Below, piece after piece: positions 22,086 to 31,535 of a DNA stretch of 64,000 nucleotides. The first letter of the stretch is position 1, and each line of letters starts with the position of its first letter. Below the pieces are notes generated by a model that ran no database searches, had not been told where the DNA came from, and saw nothing but the letters and a program-made list of their open reading frames with translations. The position numbers and the translations under genes are program-made. Source of the stretch: Agromyces sp. SYSU T00194 (lineage in GTDB: Bacteria > Actinomycetota > Actinomycetes > Actinomycetales > Microbacteriaceae); assembly GCF_040496035.1 (NCBI RefSeq), contig NZ_JBEPJZ010000002.1, positions 372,001 through 436,000 of the forward strand, given 5' to 3'.

Positions 22086-23239
22086 CAGTTGCCGTTCTCC
22101 TTGCTCGCGATGACCATGTCGCGGAACCGGTCGAAGAGGTAGTTCGCGTCGTGCGGGCCGGCCGCCGACTCGGGGTGGTACTGCACGGAGAACGCGGGGA
22201 TGTCGAGGCAGTTGAGGCCCTCGACCACGTCGTCGTTGAGGTCGATGTGGCTGACCTCGACGCGGCCGAAGCCCTCGCCGGACTCCGTGACGCCCTCGCG
22301 GGGCGCGTCGACCGCGAACCCGTGGTTGTGCGCGGTGATCTCGACCCGGCCGGTGGCGCGGTCGAGCACGGGCTGGTTGATGCCGCGGTGGCCGAACGGC
22401 AGCTTGTAGGTGCCGAAGCCGAGCGCGCGGCCGAGCAGCTGGTTGCCGAAGCAGATGCCGAAGTACGGCAGGCCGGTGCGCAGCGCTGCGCGCAGCAGCT
22501 CGACGTGGTGGTCGGATGCCCCGGGGTCGCCCGGCCCGTTCGAGAAGAACAGCGCGTCGGGCGCCAGCGCGAGCAGCTCCTCGACCGTGACGGTCTGCGG
22601 CAGCACGTGCACGTCGAATCCGCGCTCGGCGAGGTAGCGGAGGGTCGAGGTCTTGACGCCCAGGTCGAGCACGGCGACCGAGCCGACCCGTTCGCCCTCG
22701 TGGTCGAGCCGGTAGCCCTCGGTCGTGGACACCTCGCCGGAGAGGTTCCGGCCCGTCATCTCCTGGCCGCCGCGCACGAGCGCGAGCTGCTCCGCCTCGG
22801 GCAGCGACGCGTCGTCGCCCGAGAAGATGCCCGCGCGCATCGCGCCGTCGGCGCGGATGTGGCGCGTGACCGCGCGCGTGTCGATGCCGCTGATGCCGAC
22901 GACGCCGCCGGCGACGAGGTCGTCGTCGAGGCTGCGCTGCGCGCGGAAGTTCGACACCACGCGGGAGGGGTCGCGCACGACGTACCCGGCGACCCAGATA
23001 CGCGAGGACTCCATGTCCTCGTCGTTGGTGCCCGTGTTGCCGATGTGCGGCGCGGTCATGAGCACGATCTGGCCCGCGTACGACGGGTCGGTCAGGGTCT
23101 CCTGGTAGCCGGTCATGCCGGTGGCGAACACCGCCTCGCCGAGCGTGCGGCCGGTCGCGCCGTAGGCGCGTCCGGCGTATCGGGTGCCGTCCTCGAGGAC
23201 GAGGACCGCGGGTCCTGCGTCCGTCCCGGGGATCGCCAT
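22085..23239 (-). CDS. carA: Carbamoyl-phosphate synthase small subunit
   Basis: Glutaminase subunit that feeds ammonia to CarB. The 384-residue protein has an N-terminal CPSase domain ([34 protein letters not shown]) and a C-terminal class I amidotransferase domain with the nucleophilic cysteine in [15 protein letters not shown] and the His-Glu of QYHPES. The ATG at 23237-23239 lies one base after the upstream PH-like gene. Upstream in-frame codons give Pro/Thr-rich shadow sequence and were rejected. Confidence 0.96.
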
Positions 23240-23240
23240 G

Positions 23241-23792
23241 TCAGGCCTCGCTTCCGTTGTCGCCGCCTGGGGCCGTCCCGGCCCCGGCGAGTGTGGTGAG
23301 GGCGTCCACGATGCGGGTGGCGTCGCCGACCCGCTGGGCCCTGAGGTAGGTGTCGACGACGAGGTCGTCGGATGCGTCGGCGTCCCCGGCGGTGCGTGCA
23401 CGCCAGGAAAGCGCGATGAGCCCCTCCGGCTCCACGCCGCGGTCGATCGCCCAGCTCGCGGTCGTGACCTCGACGAGGGCGTCCGCCGGCACGTACACCG
23501 GCTGCTCGCCGCGCAGGTCGAGCACGAGCCCGTCGGCGCGGACGTCGATGCGGCCCGCGGCGCGGAACCCGAGTCCGCGCGGGGCGAGGCGCTCCACGGG
23601 CCGCCGGTGCGGCGTGGTCGCCACGTGCATCACGGGCGCCTCGAGCACGGGCGCGCCGGGCTCCGCGGGCTGCGGGTGGTCGACGATGCCGGCGTCGCGC
23701 CCGCGCCGGGCGCGCCAGGAGCGGATCATGAGCGTCGCGAACAGCGCGACGAGCGCTGCGGCGACGAGGCCGCCGACCAGGTACTCATCCAC
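23241..23792 (-). CDS. PH-like domain membrane protein of the pyr operon
   Basis: A 183-residue protein with one N-terminal membrane segment (residues 5-22, [19 protein letters not shown]), a short basic stop-transfer ([10 protein letters not shown]) and a cytoplasmic beta-rich domain from about residue 65 onward, ending acidic. Proteins of this shape, annotated PH-like, lie between pyrC and carA throughout Actinobacteria (Rv1382 occupies this slot in M. tuberculosis). Function is unknown. The GTG start at 23790-23792 overlaps the pyrC stop by eight bases, so it is translated with the pyr genes. Confidence 0.82.
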   Translation of the reverse strand: MDEYLVGGLVAAALVALFATLMIRSWRARRGRDAGIVDHPQPAEPGAPVLEAPVMHVATTPHRRPVERLAPRGLGFRAAGRIDVRADGLVLDLRGEQPVYVPADALVEVTTASWAIDRGVEPEGLIALSWRARTAGDADASDDLVVDTYLRAQRVGDATRIVDALTTLAGAGTAPGGDNGSEA

Positions 23793-25104
23793 GGGCGCCT
23801 CCCGCGACCTCGTCGGCCGGGCGCACCTGGCCGTCGAGCACGGTCGCGACGCCGCGGTGGAACGTGGCGAGCACGCGACCGGGCAGCGAGCGGCCGAGAT
23901 AAGGCGAGTTGCGGCTGCGTCCGGCGAGCGAGCCCACGCCGAACTCGGCGCGCGCATCGGGGTCGTAGAGCGTCAGTTCGGCCGGCGCCCCCGCCTCGAG
24001 CGCGTGCCCGTGGCCGGCGAGGCTGCCGATGCGCGCCGGCGCCGCCGACATCACGCGCGCGACGTCCGCCCAGGCGAACCGGCCGGTCTCGACCATGGCC
24101 TCGTGCACGACCGACAGGGCGGACTCGAGCCCGACCATGCCGTTCGCGGCGGCATCCCACTCGCACTCCTTCGACTCGACGGGGTGCGGAGCGTGGTCGG
24201 TCGCGACGATGTCGATGGTGCCGTCGGCCAGCGCGTCGCGCAGCGCCTCGACGTCGTCGGCCGTGCGCAGCGGCGGGTTCACCTTGTACCGCGCGTCGTA
24301 GCTGGCGACGAGGTCGTCGGTGAGGAGCAGGTGGTGCGGGGTCACCTCGGCGGTGATGCGGATGCCGCGGGCCTTCGCCCAGCGGACGACCTCGACCGAG
24401 CCCGCGGTCGACAGGTGGCACACGTGCAGCCGGCTGCCGACGTGCTCGGCGAGCAGCGCGTCGCGCGCGATGATCGCCTCCTCGGCGACCGCCGGCCAGC
24501 CGCGCAGGCCGAGCTCGCCCGAGAGGGCGCCCTCGTTCATCTGCGCGCCCTCGGTGAGGCGCGGCTCCTGCGCGTGCTGGGCGATCACGCCGTCGAAGGC
24601 CTTGACGTACTCGAGCGCGCGGCGCATGAGGAGCGGGTCGGCGACGCACAGCCCGTCGTCGGAGAACACGCGCACCTTCGCCCGCGAGGCGGCCATCGCG
24701 CCCAGCTCGGCGAGCCGCTCCCCCGCGAGGCCCACGGTGACGGCACCGATCGGCTGCACGGTGACGTAGCCGGCGTCCTCTCCGAGCCGGAGCTCCTGCT
24801 CCACGACGCCCGCGGTGTCGGCCACGGGCGACGTGTTCGCCATCGGGAACACCGCCGTGTAGCCGCCGGCCGCGGCCGCGCGGCTGCCGGTCAGCACCGT
24901 CTCGCTCTGCTCGAACCCGGGCTCGCGCAGGTGCGTGTGCAGGTCGACGAGGCCGGGCAGGGCCAGCAGGCCGTCGGCGTCGATCACGGTCGCGCCCGCG
25001 GCATCCGTCACCGAGCCCAGCTCGGCGATCCGTCCGTCCGCGAGCAGGAGGTCGCCCCGCGTGCCGTCGACCAGGGTCGCGCCGCGGATGAGCGTGCGGC
25101 TCAC
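23785..25104 (-). CDS. pyrC: Dihydroorotase
   Basis: Interconverts carbamoyl aspartate and dihydroorotate. The 439-residue amidohydrolase is class I, with metal-binding [12 protein letters not shown] near residue 56-67, [16 protein letters not shown], and the C-terminal metal aspartate in [12 protein letters not shown]. Its start overlaps the pyrB stop by four bases. The N-terminal [14 protein letters not shown] strand region is normal for the family. Confidence 0.95.
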   Translation of the reverse strand: MSRTLIRGATLVDGTRGDLLLADGRIAELGSVTDAAGATVIDADGLLALPGLVDLHTHLREPGFEQSETVLTGSRAAAAGGYTAVFPMANTSPVADTAGVVEQELRLGEDAGYVTVQPIGAVTVGLAGERLAELGAMAASRAKVRVFSDDGLCVADPLLMRRALEYVKAFDGVIAQHAQEPRLTEGAQMNEGALSGELGLRGWPAVAEEAIIARDALLAEHVGSRLHVCHLSTAGSVEVVRWAKARGIRITAEVTPHHLLLTDDLVASYDARYKVNPPLRTADDVEALRDALADGTIDIVATDHAPHPVESKECEWDAAANGMVGLESALSVVHEAMVETGRFAWADVARVMSAAPARIGSLAGHGHALEAGAPAELTLYDPDARAEFGVGSLAGRSRNSPYLGRSLPGRVLATFHRGVATVLDGQVRPADEVAGGARG

Positions 25105-26054
25105 GCCGCCTCCTCCCGCTCACCGGACAGCAGCAGGTACAGGGCAGCCATTCTCACCGAAACTCCGTTCGCAACCTGTTCGAGCACCGTGGACTGGGCC
25201 GAGTCGGCGGCCGACGCCGCGATCTCGAAACCCCGGTTCATCGGCCCCGGATGCATGACCATCGTAGTCCGCGGCAGTCGCGCGAACCTGGCGTCGTCGA
25301 GCCCCCACGTGCGGGAGTACTCCCGGCTGTTGGGGAAGAACGCGGCGTGCATGCGCTCGGCCTGCACGCGCAGCATCATCACCGCGTCGGGGCCCGCGTC
25401 GATCGCCGCATCGAGGTCGTAGCCGACCTGTGCGGGCCACGCCGAGACATCGACCGGCAGCAGCGTCGGCGGGGCGACGAGCGTCACCTCGGCGCCGAGC
25501 GCGTCGAGCAGCCACACGTTCGAGCGGGCGACGCGCGAGTGCAGCACGTCGCCGACGATCACCACGCGCGCGCCGTCGAGCCCGCGACCGCGCGAGGCGC
25601 CGCCGTGCAGGCGCCGGCGCATCGTGAACGCGTCGAGCAGCGCCTGGGTCGGATGCTCGTGGGTGCCATCGCCCGCGTTCACGACGCCCGCGTCGATCCA
25701 GCCGCTCGTCGCGAGCACCTGCGGGGCACCGGATGCCTGGTGGCGCACGACCACCGCATCGGCACCGATCGCCTGCAGCGTCTGGGCGGTGTCCTTCAGG
25801 CTCTCGCCCTTCGAGACGCTCGAGCCCTTGGCGCTGAACGTGATGACATCGGCCGACAGTCGCTTCGCCGCCGCCTCGAACGAGACGCGGGTGCGGGTCG
25901 AGTCCTCGAAGAAGAGGTTCACGACCGTGCGGCCGCGCAGCGTCGGGAGCTTGCGCACCTCGCGCTGCTGGACCGCCGCCATGTCCTCGGCGACGTCGAG
26001 CAGCTCGATGGCCCGCTCGCGCCCCAGATCGCGGGTCGAGAGCAGGTGCCTCAT
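25101..26054 (-). CDS. pyrB: Aspartate carbamoyltransferase catalytic subunit
   Basis: Joins carbamoyl phosphate and aspartate. The 317-residue protein has the carbamoyl-phosphate loop [11 protein letters not shown] (about residues 50-60), the SKGES loop, HPTQALLD and the C-terminal [10 protein letters not shown]. No pyrI regulatory gene is present, as expected outside enterobacteria. It overlaps pyrR and pyrC by four bases on either side, so all three should be translated from one coupled message. Confidence 0.96.
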   Translation of the reverse strand: MRHLLSTRDLGRERAIELLDVAEDMAAVQQREVRKLPTLRGRTVVNLFFEDSTRTRVSFEAAAKRLSADVITFSAKGSSVSKGESLKDTAQTLQAIGADAVVVRHQASGAPQVLATSGWIDAGVVNAGDGTHEHPTQALLDAFTMRRRLHGGASRGRGLDGARVVIVGDVLHSRVARSNVWLLDALGAEVTLVAPPTLLPVDVSAWPAQVGYDLDAAIDAGPDAVMMLRVQAERMHAAFFPNSREYSRTWGLDDARFARLPRTTMVMHPGPMNRGFEIAASAADSAQSTVLEQVANGVSVRMAALYLLLSGEREEAA

Positions 26055-26593
26055 CGCACGCCCCCCTCGATGGTCACGCCATCCTCGCCGTCGATCTCGC
26101 GCAGGTGCACGTTGATGCGCTCGGTCGCCGCGCTCGGCAGGTTCTTGCCGACGAAGTCGGCGCGGATCGGGAACTCGCGGTGACCGCGGTCGACGAGCAC
26201 GGCGAGGCGCACCGCGCGCGGCCGGCCGATGTCGGCCAGCGCGTCGAGCGCGGCGCGGATGGTGCGCCCCGAGTAGAGGACGTCGTCGACGAGCACGACG
26301 GTGCGGCCGTCGATGCCGACGGGCACGTCGGTCGGCGCGGGCGTGCGCGTGCGCGTGTGGGAGAGGTCGTCGCGGTACATGGTCACGTCGAGCGCGCCGG
26401 CGAGGGCGTCGGGGGCCCCGGGCTCGATGCGACGGATGACGTCGGCGATCCGGGAGGCCAGCACCACGCCGCGCGTGGGGATGCCGAGGATCACCAGGCC
26501 GTCCGCCCCGCGGTTGGATTCGAGGATCTCGTGGGCGATGCGCGTGAGCGCGCGTTCGATGTCGGCCTGCTGCAGCACGGGGCGCACAGCCAT
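26051..26593 (-). CDS. pyrR: Pyrimidine operon regulator PyrR (UPRTase-like)
   Basis: UMP-sensing RNA-binding regulator with phosphoribosyltransferase fold. The 180-residue protein carries the PRPP motif [13 protein letters not shown] near residue 100 and [11 protein letters not shown]. It is the first gene of the pyr unit. Its own ribosome binding site is embedded in a PyrR-type RNA target (26,599-26,625), which implies autogenous control of the whole cluster. The start ATG is 26591-26593. Confidence 0.95.
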   Translation of the reverse strand: MAVRPVLQQADIERALTRIAHEILESNRGADGLVILGIPTRGVVLASRIADVIRRIEPGAPDALAGALDVTMYRDDLSHTRTRTPAPTDVPVGIDGRTVVLVDDVLYSGRTIRAALDALADIGRPRAVRLAVLVDRGHREFPIRADFVGKNLPSAATERINVHLREIDGEDGVTIEGGVR

Positions 26594-26598
26594 GCAGA

Positions 26599-26625
26599 CT
26601 CCCTTCTCCGCCTCACGGGACGGAC
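26599..26625 (-). promoter_or_regulatory. PyrR RNA-binding site overlapping the pyrR Shine-Dalgarno
   Basis: Read on the minus strand the leader is GUCCGUCCCGUGAGGC followed by GGAGAAGGGAG and, five bases later, the pyrR ATG. UCC-x-G-x-GAGGC is the conserved loop bound by PyrR proteins. In mycobacteria this element acts by hiding the ribosome binding site rather than by terminating transcription, and here the GAAGGGAG Shine-Dalgarno directly adjoins it. No terminator hairpin with a U-run is seen, so translational repression by UMP-bound PyrR is the likely mode. Confidence 0.75.
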
Positions 26626-26648
26626 TTCAAAGGATGTCGGTTTCGTCG

Positions 26649-26654
26649 ATTCTA
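26649..26654 (-). promoter_or_regulatory. Candidate -10 element of the pyr operon promoter
   Basis: On the minus strand TAGAAT lies about 56 bases upstream of the pyrR ATG, so a start site about seven bases downstream would produce a leader of roughly 50 bases that contains the whole PyrR site. No good -35 is seen at 17-18 bases. The call rests on the -10 match and position only. Confidence 0.4.
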
Positions 26655-26669
26655 CCGGACAATGACGCC

Positions 26670-27974
26670 ATGGCCGACGTCATGATCGCCGTGATGCCCT
26701 TCGCGGGGCACGTCGCACCGCTGGCCGCGGTGACCGCGGCCTTCGTCGAGGCCGGCCACGACGTGCGCGTCTACACCGGCCGCGCCTACGCCGAACGGTT
26801 CGCGGCGCTCGGCGCCGAGGTGGTTCCCTGGACGTGCGCACCGGACTTCGACGAGCTCGACCTCGCCGCCACGTTCCCCGCGCTCCGTGGCCGGAAGGGT
26901 CCGCGCCAGCTGCTCGCGAACGTCGAGCACCTGTTCGTGGGCACCGGCGCCGCACAGGGCGAGGACCTCGCCCGTGCGTTCGCGGCACGCCCGTGGGACG
27001 TCATCGTGGCCGACGGGCTCAGCCTCGGCACGCACCTCGCGGCGGAACGCCTCGGGACGCCGTCGGTCACCGTGAGCATCGTCCCGCTCTCGATGCCGAC
27101 CCCGGAGCTGCCCCCGCCGATCCTCCCGCTGCTCCCGGCGACCGGTCCGCTCGGCCGCCTCCGCGACCGCGTGCTGTTCACGGCGCTGGACGTGCTCTCG
27201 CGCGGCGTGCGGCGGGCGTACGACGCCCAGCGCGCGGCGTTCGGCCTGCCGCCGACCGACGGGCCGCTCGACGATGCGTGGCACTCGCCCGACCTGGTCT
27301 GCGCGTCCGGAGTGCCCGAACTGGAGTTCCCCCGCAGCTCCTGGCCCGTGCGCGTCGAGTTCGTGGGCGCCCTCGCGCCGACGGGGTCGATCCGGCCCGA
27401 GCCGCCGGCATGGTGGGCGGACCTGCCCGACGACCGCCCGATCGTGCACGTGACGCAGGGCACGCTGAACGTCGACCCGGACGACCTGATCCGGCCGACG
27501 TTCACGGCCCTCGGCCGCCAGCCGGTGTCGATCGTGGCGACGACGGGGCGGGCCGACGCGCCGGAGCTGCCGTTCCCGGCCCCGCCGAACGCGCACGTGA
27601 CGGGGCTCGTCGACTATGCGGCGCTGCTCCCGCGGCTCGACGCGATGATCACCAACGGCGGGTGGGGCGGCGTGCTCGCCGCGCTCGCGCACGGGGTTCC
27701 CCTCATCGTCGCCGGCGGCGACATCGACAAGCCGGTGATCGCCGCTCGGGTCGGCTGGGCCGGCGCGGGCATCGACCTGCGCACCGGCACGCCGAGGCCG
27801 CGGGCGATCCTGCGCGCGTGGCGGCGGCTCTCCGGGGACCCCCGCTACCGGGAGCGCGCCGCCGAGATCGGCCGCGCCCTCCGCACCCACGACGGGCCGC
27901 GCGAGGTCGTCGCCCACACGATCGCGCTCGTCGAGCGGCGGCGAGCGGGGCGTCCCGCGAGAGACGCCGGCTGA
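26670..27974 (+). CDS. GT1-type glycosyltransferase (UGT/macrolide glycosyltransferase-like)
   Basis: A 434-residue nucleotide-sugar glycosyltransferase of the GT-B fold. The N-terminus (IAVMPFAGHVAPLAAV) has the Gly-His-Val acceptor loop. The C-terminal donor-binding region reads ITNGGWGGVLAALAHGVP followed by AGGDIDKPVIAARV, in which the usual His is Asn-Gly as in many bacterial members. Acceptor and sugar are unknown. The ATG at 26670-26672 is preferred; an in-frame ATG exists at 26682. No strong ribosome binding site is visible and the message may be nearly leaderless. The gene is alone on the plus strand between two core blocks, which suggests an accessory insertion, but its composition looks like that of its neighbours. 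Confidence 0.85.
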   Translation: MADVMIAVMPFAGHVAPLAAVTAAFVEAGHDVRVYTGRAYAERFAALGAEVVPWTCAPDFDELDLAATFPALRGRKGPRQLLANVEHLFVGTGAAQGEDLARAFAARPWDVIVADGLSLGTHLAAERLGTPSVTVSIVPLSMPTPELPPPILPLLPATGPLGRLRDRVLFTALDVLSRGVRRAYDAQRAAFGLPPTDGPLDDAWHSPDLVCASGVPELEFPRSSWPVRVEFVGALAPTGSIRPEPPAWWADLPDDRPIVHVTQGTLNVDPDDLIRPTFTALGRQPVSIVATTGRADAPELPFPAPPNAHVTGLVDYAALLPRLDAMITNGGWGGVLAALAHGVPLIVAGGDIDKPVIAARVGWAGAGIDLRTGTPRPRAILRAWRRLSGDPRYRERAAEIGRALRTHDGPREVVAHTIALVERRRAGRPARDAG

Positions 27975-27984
27975 CGCGGCGGAA

Positions 27985-28674
27985 TCAGTTGCCGGTGATG
28001 AACGCCCGCACCTCGTCGGCGTCGAACGCGCCCGTGTACGGGGCGCCGTCCACGAGCAGCGTGGGCGTGCCCTCGACGCGCTCGATCTCGGCGCCCTCGA
28101 TGGGCCCGGTCAACGCCTGGTCGTTCGACGCCTGCACCCAGTCGACGTAGGTGTTCGCCGCGATGCAGTCCGCTGCGCCGGGCGCGCCCGCGTCGGCCGC
28201 GAGCTGCGACAGCGCCGGGTCGTCGAGCCCGGCGGCATCCGACGGCTGGTTCGCGAAGACCGCGGCCACCATCGGCAGCAGCGCCTCGGGCGCCTCCGTC
28301 GCGACGCACGTCATCGCCGAGCCCGCGCGCGACGAGTAGGCCGTGTCGGAGGCGCGGTCGAGGAAGTTCATCGGGTGGACGGCGTAGGTGATGGTGCCGT
28401 CCTCGACGAGTTCCGCGATGGTGTCGCCGACCTCGGCCTCGAAGTCCGCGCAGTGCGGGCAGGACGGGTCGACGTACGCAGCGACCCGGATGTCGCCGTC
28501 GCCCGCGACGAGCGCGAACTCGTCGAAGTGCGCCGCGCCGATCGTGCCGGTCGGCAGGTCGGCCGAGGCATCCGCCCCGCCCGTGCCGGTCTCGCTCGCG
28601 GTGTCGGGCGCGCAGGCCGCCAGCGAGGCCGCCAGCGCGATGCCGCCCGCGATCGCCAGCACGCGACGGATCAC
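27985..28674 (-). CDS. DsbA-like thioredoxin-fold lipoprotein
   Basis: A 229-residue exported protein. The lipobox LAAC puts the lipidated cysteine at position 21 after a short charged N-terminus and hydrophobic core. A disordered Ala/Asp/Thr linker leads to a thioredoxin fold with the redox motif C-P-H-C at 72-75 and the cis-proline segment VEGTPTLLVDG near residue 200. This is the DsbA/DsbG-like family common in Actinobacteria, probably acting in disulfide formation outside the membrane. The GTG start overlaps the nusB stop by four bases. Its 3' end is only 10 bases from the convergent glycosyltransferase. Confidence 0.87.
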   Translation of the reverse strand: MIRRVLAIAGGIALAASLAACAPDTASETGTGGADASADLPTGTIGAAHFDEFALVAGDGDIRVAAYVDPSCPHCADFEAEVGDTIAELVEDGTITYAVHPMNFLDRASDTAYSSRAGSAMTCVATEAPEALLPMVAAVFANQPSDAAGLDDPALSQLAADAGAPGAADCIAANTYVDWVQASNDQALTGPIEGAEIERVEGTPTLLVDGAPYTGAFDADEVRAFITGN

Positions 28675-29084
28675 GCGCGGTCCCCCGCCACGGCCGAGAG
28701 CAGGCCGTTCACGAAGCTCGCCGAGTCGTCGGTCGAGAGCACGGTGACCGACTCGACGGCCTCCGAGATGGCGACGCCGTCGGGCACCTCGTCGTTGTAC
28801 GCGATCTCCCAGACCGCGATGCGGAGCACGGCACGGTCGACCGCGGGCATGCGCTCGAGGGTCCAGCCGCGGGAGTGCGACGTGATGAGCTCGTCGATCT
28901 CGGCACGGTGGTCGATGACGCCGTCGACGATCTCCCGCGCGTACAGCCACGACGCCTGGCGCTCGGGCTCGCCGACCGCGCGCTCCGCCTCGTCGGCGAG
29001 GACGCGCTCGACCGGCACGCCGCGGAGGTCCGCCGCGTAGAGCATGTCCAGCGCGCGCTTGCGCGCCTTCGTGCGGGCGCTCAC
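28671..29084 (-). CDS. nusB: Transcription antitermination factor NusB
   Basis: RNA-binding protein that with NusE (S10) helps rRNA transcription antitermination. The 137-residue all-helical protein has the typical N-terminal RTKARKRALDMLYAADLR and C-terminal DDSASFVNGLLSAV. Its start shares one base with the efp stop. The order efp-nusB is standard in Actinobacteria. Confidence 0.95.
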   Translation of the reverse strand: MSARTKARKRALDMLYAADLRGVPVERVLADEAERAVGEPERQASWLYAREIVDGVIDHRAEIDELITSHSRGWTLERMPAVDRAVLRIAVWEIAYNDEVPDGVAISEAVESVTVLSTDDSASFVNGLLSAVAGDRA

Positions 29085-29647
29085 TAGTCGTTCACGCGGC
29101 CGAGGTAGTCGCCGGTGCGGGTGTCGACCTTGACCTTGGTGCCGGTCTCCAGGAACAGCGGCACCTGGATCTCGTAGCCGGTCTCGAGCGTCGCCGGCTT
29201 GGTGCCGCCGGTCGAGCGGTCGCCCTGCAGGCCCGGCTCGGTGTAGGTGATCTCGAGCACGACCGAGGCCGGCAGGTCGAGGTAGAGCGGGTTGCCGTCG
29301 TGCAGCGCGATGGTCACGGGCTGGTTCTCGAGCATGTAGTTCTTGGCGTCGCCGACGACCGTGTCGGTCACGGTGATCTGGTCGTAGTCGGTCGCGTCCA
29401 TGAACACGAAGCTCTCGCCGTCGTTGTACAGGTACGTGTAGTCGCGGCGGTCGACGTTCTGGATGTCGACCTTGGCGCCGGCGTTGTAGGTGCGGTCGAC
29501 GACCTTGCCGCTCACGACGTTCTTCAGCTTGGTGCGCACGAACGCACCGCCCTTGCCGGGCTTGACGTGCTGGAACTCGATCACGCTCCAGAGCTGGCCG
29601 TCGATGCTCAGGACGACGCCGTTCTTGATGTCCGCAGTGCTCGCCAT
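29084..29647 (-). CDS. efp: Translation elongation factor P
   Basis: Rescues ribosomes stalled on polyproline. The 187-residue, three-domain protein begins with the KOW-like domain; the loop [13 protein letters not shown] carries the residue that is modified in some bacteria. The C-terminal [16 protein letters not shown] is the family signature. Upstream, a minus-strand TAGACT at 29,712-29,717 could be a -10 element for an efp-nusB-dsbA unit; no convincing -35 is present. The ATG is 29645-29647. Confidence 0.96.
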   Translation of the reverse strand: MASTADIKNGVVLSIDGQLWSVIEFQHVKPGKGGAFVRTKLKNVVSGKVVDRTYNAGAKVDIQNVDRRDYTYLYNDGESFVFMDATDYDQITVTDTVVGDAKNYMLENQPVTIALHDGNPLYLDLPASVVLEITYTEPGLQGDRSTGGTKPATLETGYEIQVPLFLETGTKVKVDTRTGDYLGRVND

Positions 29648-29746
29648 GTGGTGGTTTCCGTTTCGATAGAGAAGTCCGCGGGCGCGCCGAATCGGCTGCG
29701 GCCCGCAGAGCAGTCTAGACGCCGGGCCGCCGAACGGCCGAATACG

Positions 29747-30187
29747 TCAGGCGACCAGGCGCGCCACCTGGTCGATCGCGAGCCGGTACGAGTCGGCTCC
29801 GAACCCCGCGATCACGCCCGTCGCGACCTCCGACACGACGCTGTAGCCGCGGAACGCCTCCCGCGAGTGCGGGTTCGACAGGTGCACCTCGATGAGCGGC
29901 AGGCCCGACTTCGACACCATCGCGGCCGCGTCGCGCATGCCGTAGCTGTAGTGCGTGAACGCGGCGGGGTTCAGCACCACGGGGCATCCGCGGTCCACCG
30001 CCTCGTGCAGCCAGCCGATCAGCTCGCCCTCGTGGTCGGTCTGGCGCAGCTCGATGTCGATGCCGGCGGGAGCGGACGACTCGAGCCGCGCGCGGATGTC
30101 GTCGAGGGTCGCCGTGCCGTACACGTCGGGCTCGCGCGTGCCGAGGCGGCCGAGGTTGGGTCCGTTCAGCACCAGCACCGTCGTCAT
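29747..30187 (-). CDS. aroQ: 3-Dehydroquinate dehydratase, type II
   Basis: Third step of the shikimate pathway. The 146-residue flavodoxin-like protein has [17 protein letters not shown] with the catalytic Arg and Tyr, the [15 protein letters not shown] substrate loop and [15 protein letters not shown] with the catalytic His. It closes the aro unit (aroE-aroC-aroK-aroB-membrane protein-aroQ) and lies 4 bases after the preceding gene. Confidence 0.95.
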   Translation of the reverse strand: MTTVLVLNGPNLGRLGTREPDVYGTATLDDIRARLESSAPAGIDIELRQTDHEGELIGWLHEAVDRGCPVVLNPAAFTHYSYGMRDAAAMVSKSGLPLIEVHLSNPHSREAFRGYSVVSEVATGVIAGFGADSYRLAIDQVARLVA

Positions 30188-30191
30188 GCGC

Positions 30192-31535
30192 TCAGCCTAG
30201 CGGCGAGGTCGGCGGGCTCGGCGCGGGGCCGGGCCACCACGCTTCCGGCTCCGCGGCCGGCGTTCCCTCCGCAGGGGGCGGGTAGCCGTGCGCGACGATC
30301 CGCTCGGGCCGGTACGCCTCGCCGGCACCCACGGTGAAGGCCCAGACGAAGGGCACGAGGACCCCGAGCGCCACGTAGCCGGCGTCGCGACCGAACGCGA
30401 GCCCCGTCCGGTGCATCCCGATCCACAGGAAGATCGAGGTGACCCACGACCCGCCGGGGACGAGCTGCAGCCAGGTCAGGTGGCCCGGCTGCCCGCCGAG
30501 GCGGAGCCACGAGTACGTGCGCAGGAGCGGGACCCACGCACGCCACGCCGGGATGCCGACCCGGCCGAACAGCACCGTGAGCCCGGCCCCCATGAGCACC
30601 CAGGAACCGACGAGCACCGCGGACACGAACACGAGGCCCAGCAGCACGAACGCTCCCAGCGCCACGACGAACTCGAGCGGCGGCACCAGGGGCGACGTCG
30701 GACCGGACCCCGCCGACGCGCCGCCGAGGTCCCAGGACGGCTTCCGCACCAGCGCACCGTCTCCGCCGACCGCCTGCGCGCACTCGATCGTCGGCTCGTT
30801 CAGGTACGTGCCCGAGGCCGGGTACCAGACCCACGGGGCGAACTCCGGCTCCGACGTGCCGATCGCAACGGAGCAGACGGCGCGCGCCGTCTCGGCCATC
30901 GCCTCGGTCCCCGGATACGCGCCCTCGAGGTCCTCCCGGTGCACCAACCTCGCCGCAGCGCCGGCGTCGCAGTCCACGAGCCGCACCAGGCTCCCGAACT
31001 CGCCCCCGGCGTCCTGCGCCGGGTCGAGGCACTCGCCGATGCGCACCGCGGAGATGTGGACGACGTCCGGGTCCGCGAGCGTGCCCGCGGCGTCCGCCGC
31101 AGCGAGCGAGGTCGCGAGCCGCGACCCGTCGCGGGGCACCGCGACGCACTCCAGCTCCGGACGGTCGGCGAAGGATGCCTCGTCGGGGATCCGGTACACC
31201 GCCTCCAGCACGCTCTGCTCGATCCGGAGCCCGGACGGCACCACCGCACGATCGCACAGGGCGGCCGCGCGGACCAGGAGCGCGTCGTGGCCCGGGTACG
31301 CGCCATGCACCCGGAGCCGGGCGTACACCTCGCCGTCGTGCGCCGCATCGCACGAGGCGACCGTCGCCTCGGCCGCCACGCCGGAACCGTCGCGCGCGAC
31401 GAGGTCGACGCAGCTGCCGACCTCGACGTCGCCCGCGGCGGCGCCGGCGCCGGCATCGGCCGCCTGCGCGGGCGCGGCCGTGAGCAGCATCCCGACCGCC
31501 AGGGCCGCGATCGCCGCGGCCCTGCCGGAGATCAC
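30192..31535 (-). CDS. Secreted/membrane protein with two Septum_form-like repeats and a DUF5684-like membrane region
   Basis: A 447-residue protein of unknown function. Residues 1-30 form a signal peptide ending in APAQA. Two extracellular repeats follow (about 35-110 and 150-225), each with three cysteines: G-x-C-(V/L)-D, then V-x-(S/D)-C, then GAYPG followed about 14 residues later by Cys ([17 protein letters not shown] and [17 protein letters not shown]). This spacing resembles the septum-formation family (PF13845-like). From about residue 270 there are four to five membrane segments with [16 protein letters not shown] and [18 protein letters not shown], resembling DUF5684. The GTG start overlaps the aroB stop by four bases, so it is coupled to the shikimate genes. 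Family names are from memory of patterns. Confidence 0.7.
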   Translation of the reverse strand: MISGRAAAIAALAVGMLLTAAPAQAADAGAGAAAGDVEVGSCVDLVARDGSGVAAEATVASCDAAHDGEVYARLRVHGAYPGHDALLVRAAALCDRAVVPSGLRIEQSVLEAVYRIPDEASFADRPELECVAVPRDGSRLATSLAAADAAGTLADPDVVHISAVRIGECLDPAQDAGGEFGSLVRLVDCDAGAAARLVHREDLEGAYPGTEAMAETARAVCSVAIGTSEPEFAPWVWYPASGTYLNEPTIECAQAVGGDGALVRKPSWDLGGASAGSGPTSPLVPPLEFVVALGAFVLLGLVFVSAVLVGSWVLMGAGLTVLFGRVGIPAWRAWVPLLRTYSWLRLGGQPGHLTWLQLVPGGSWVTSIFLWIGMHRTGLAFGRDAGYVALGVLVPFVWAFTVGAGEAYRPERIVAHGYPPPAEGTPAAEPEAWWPGPAPSPPTSPLG

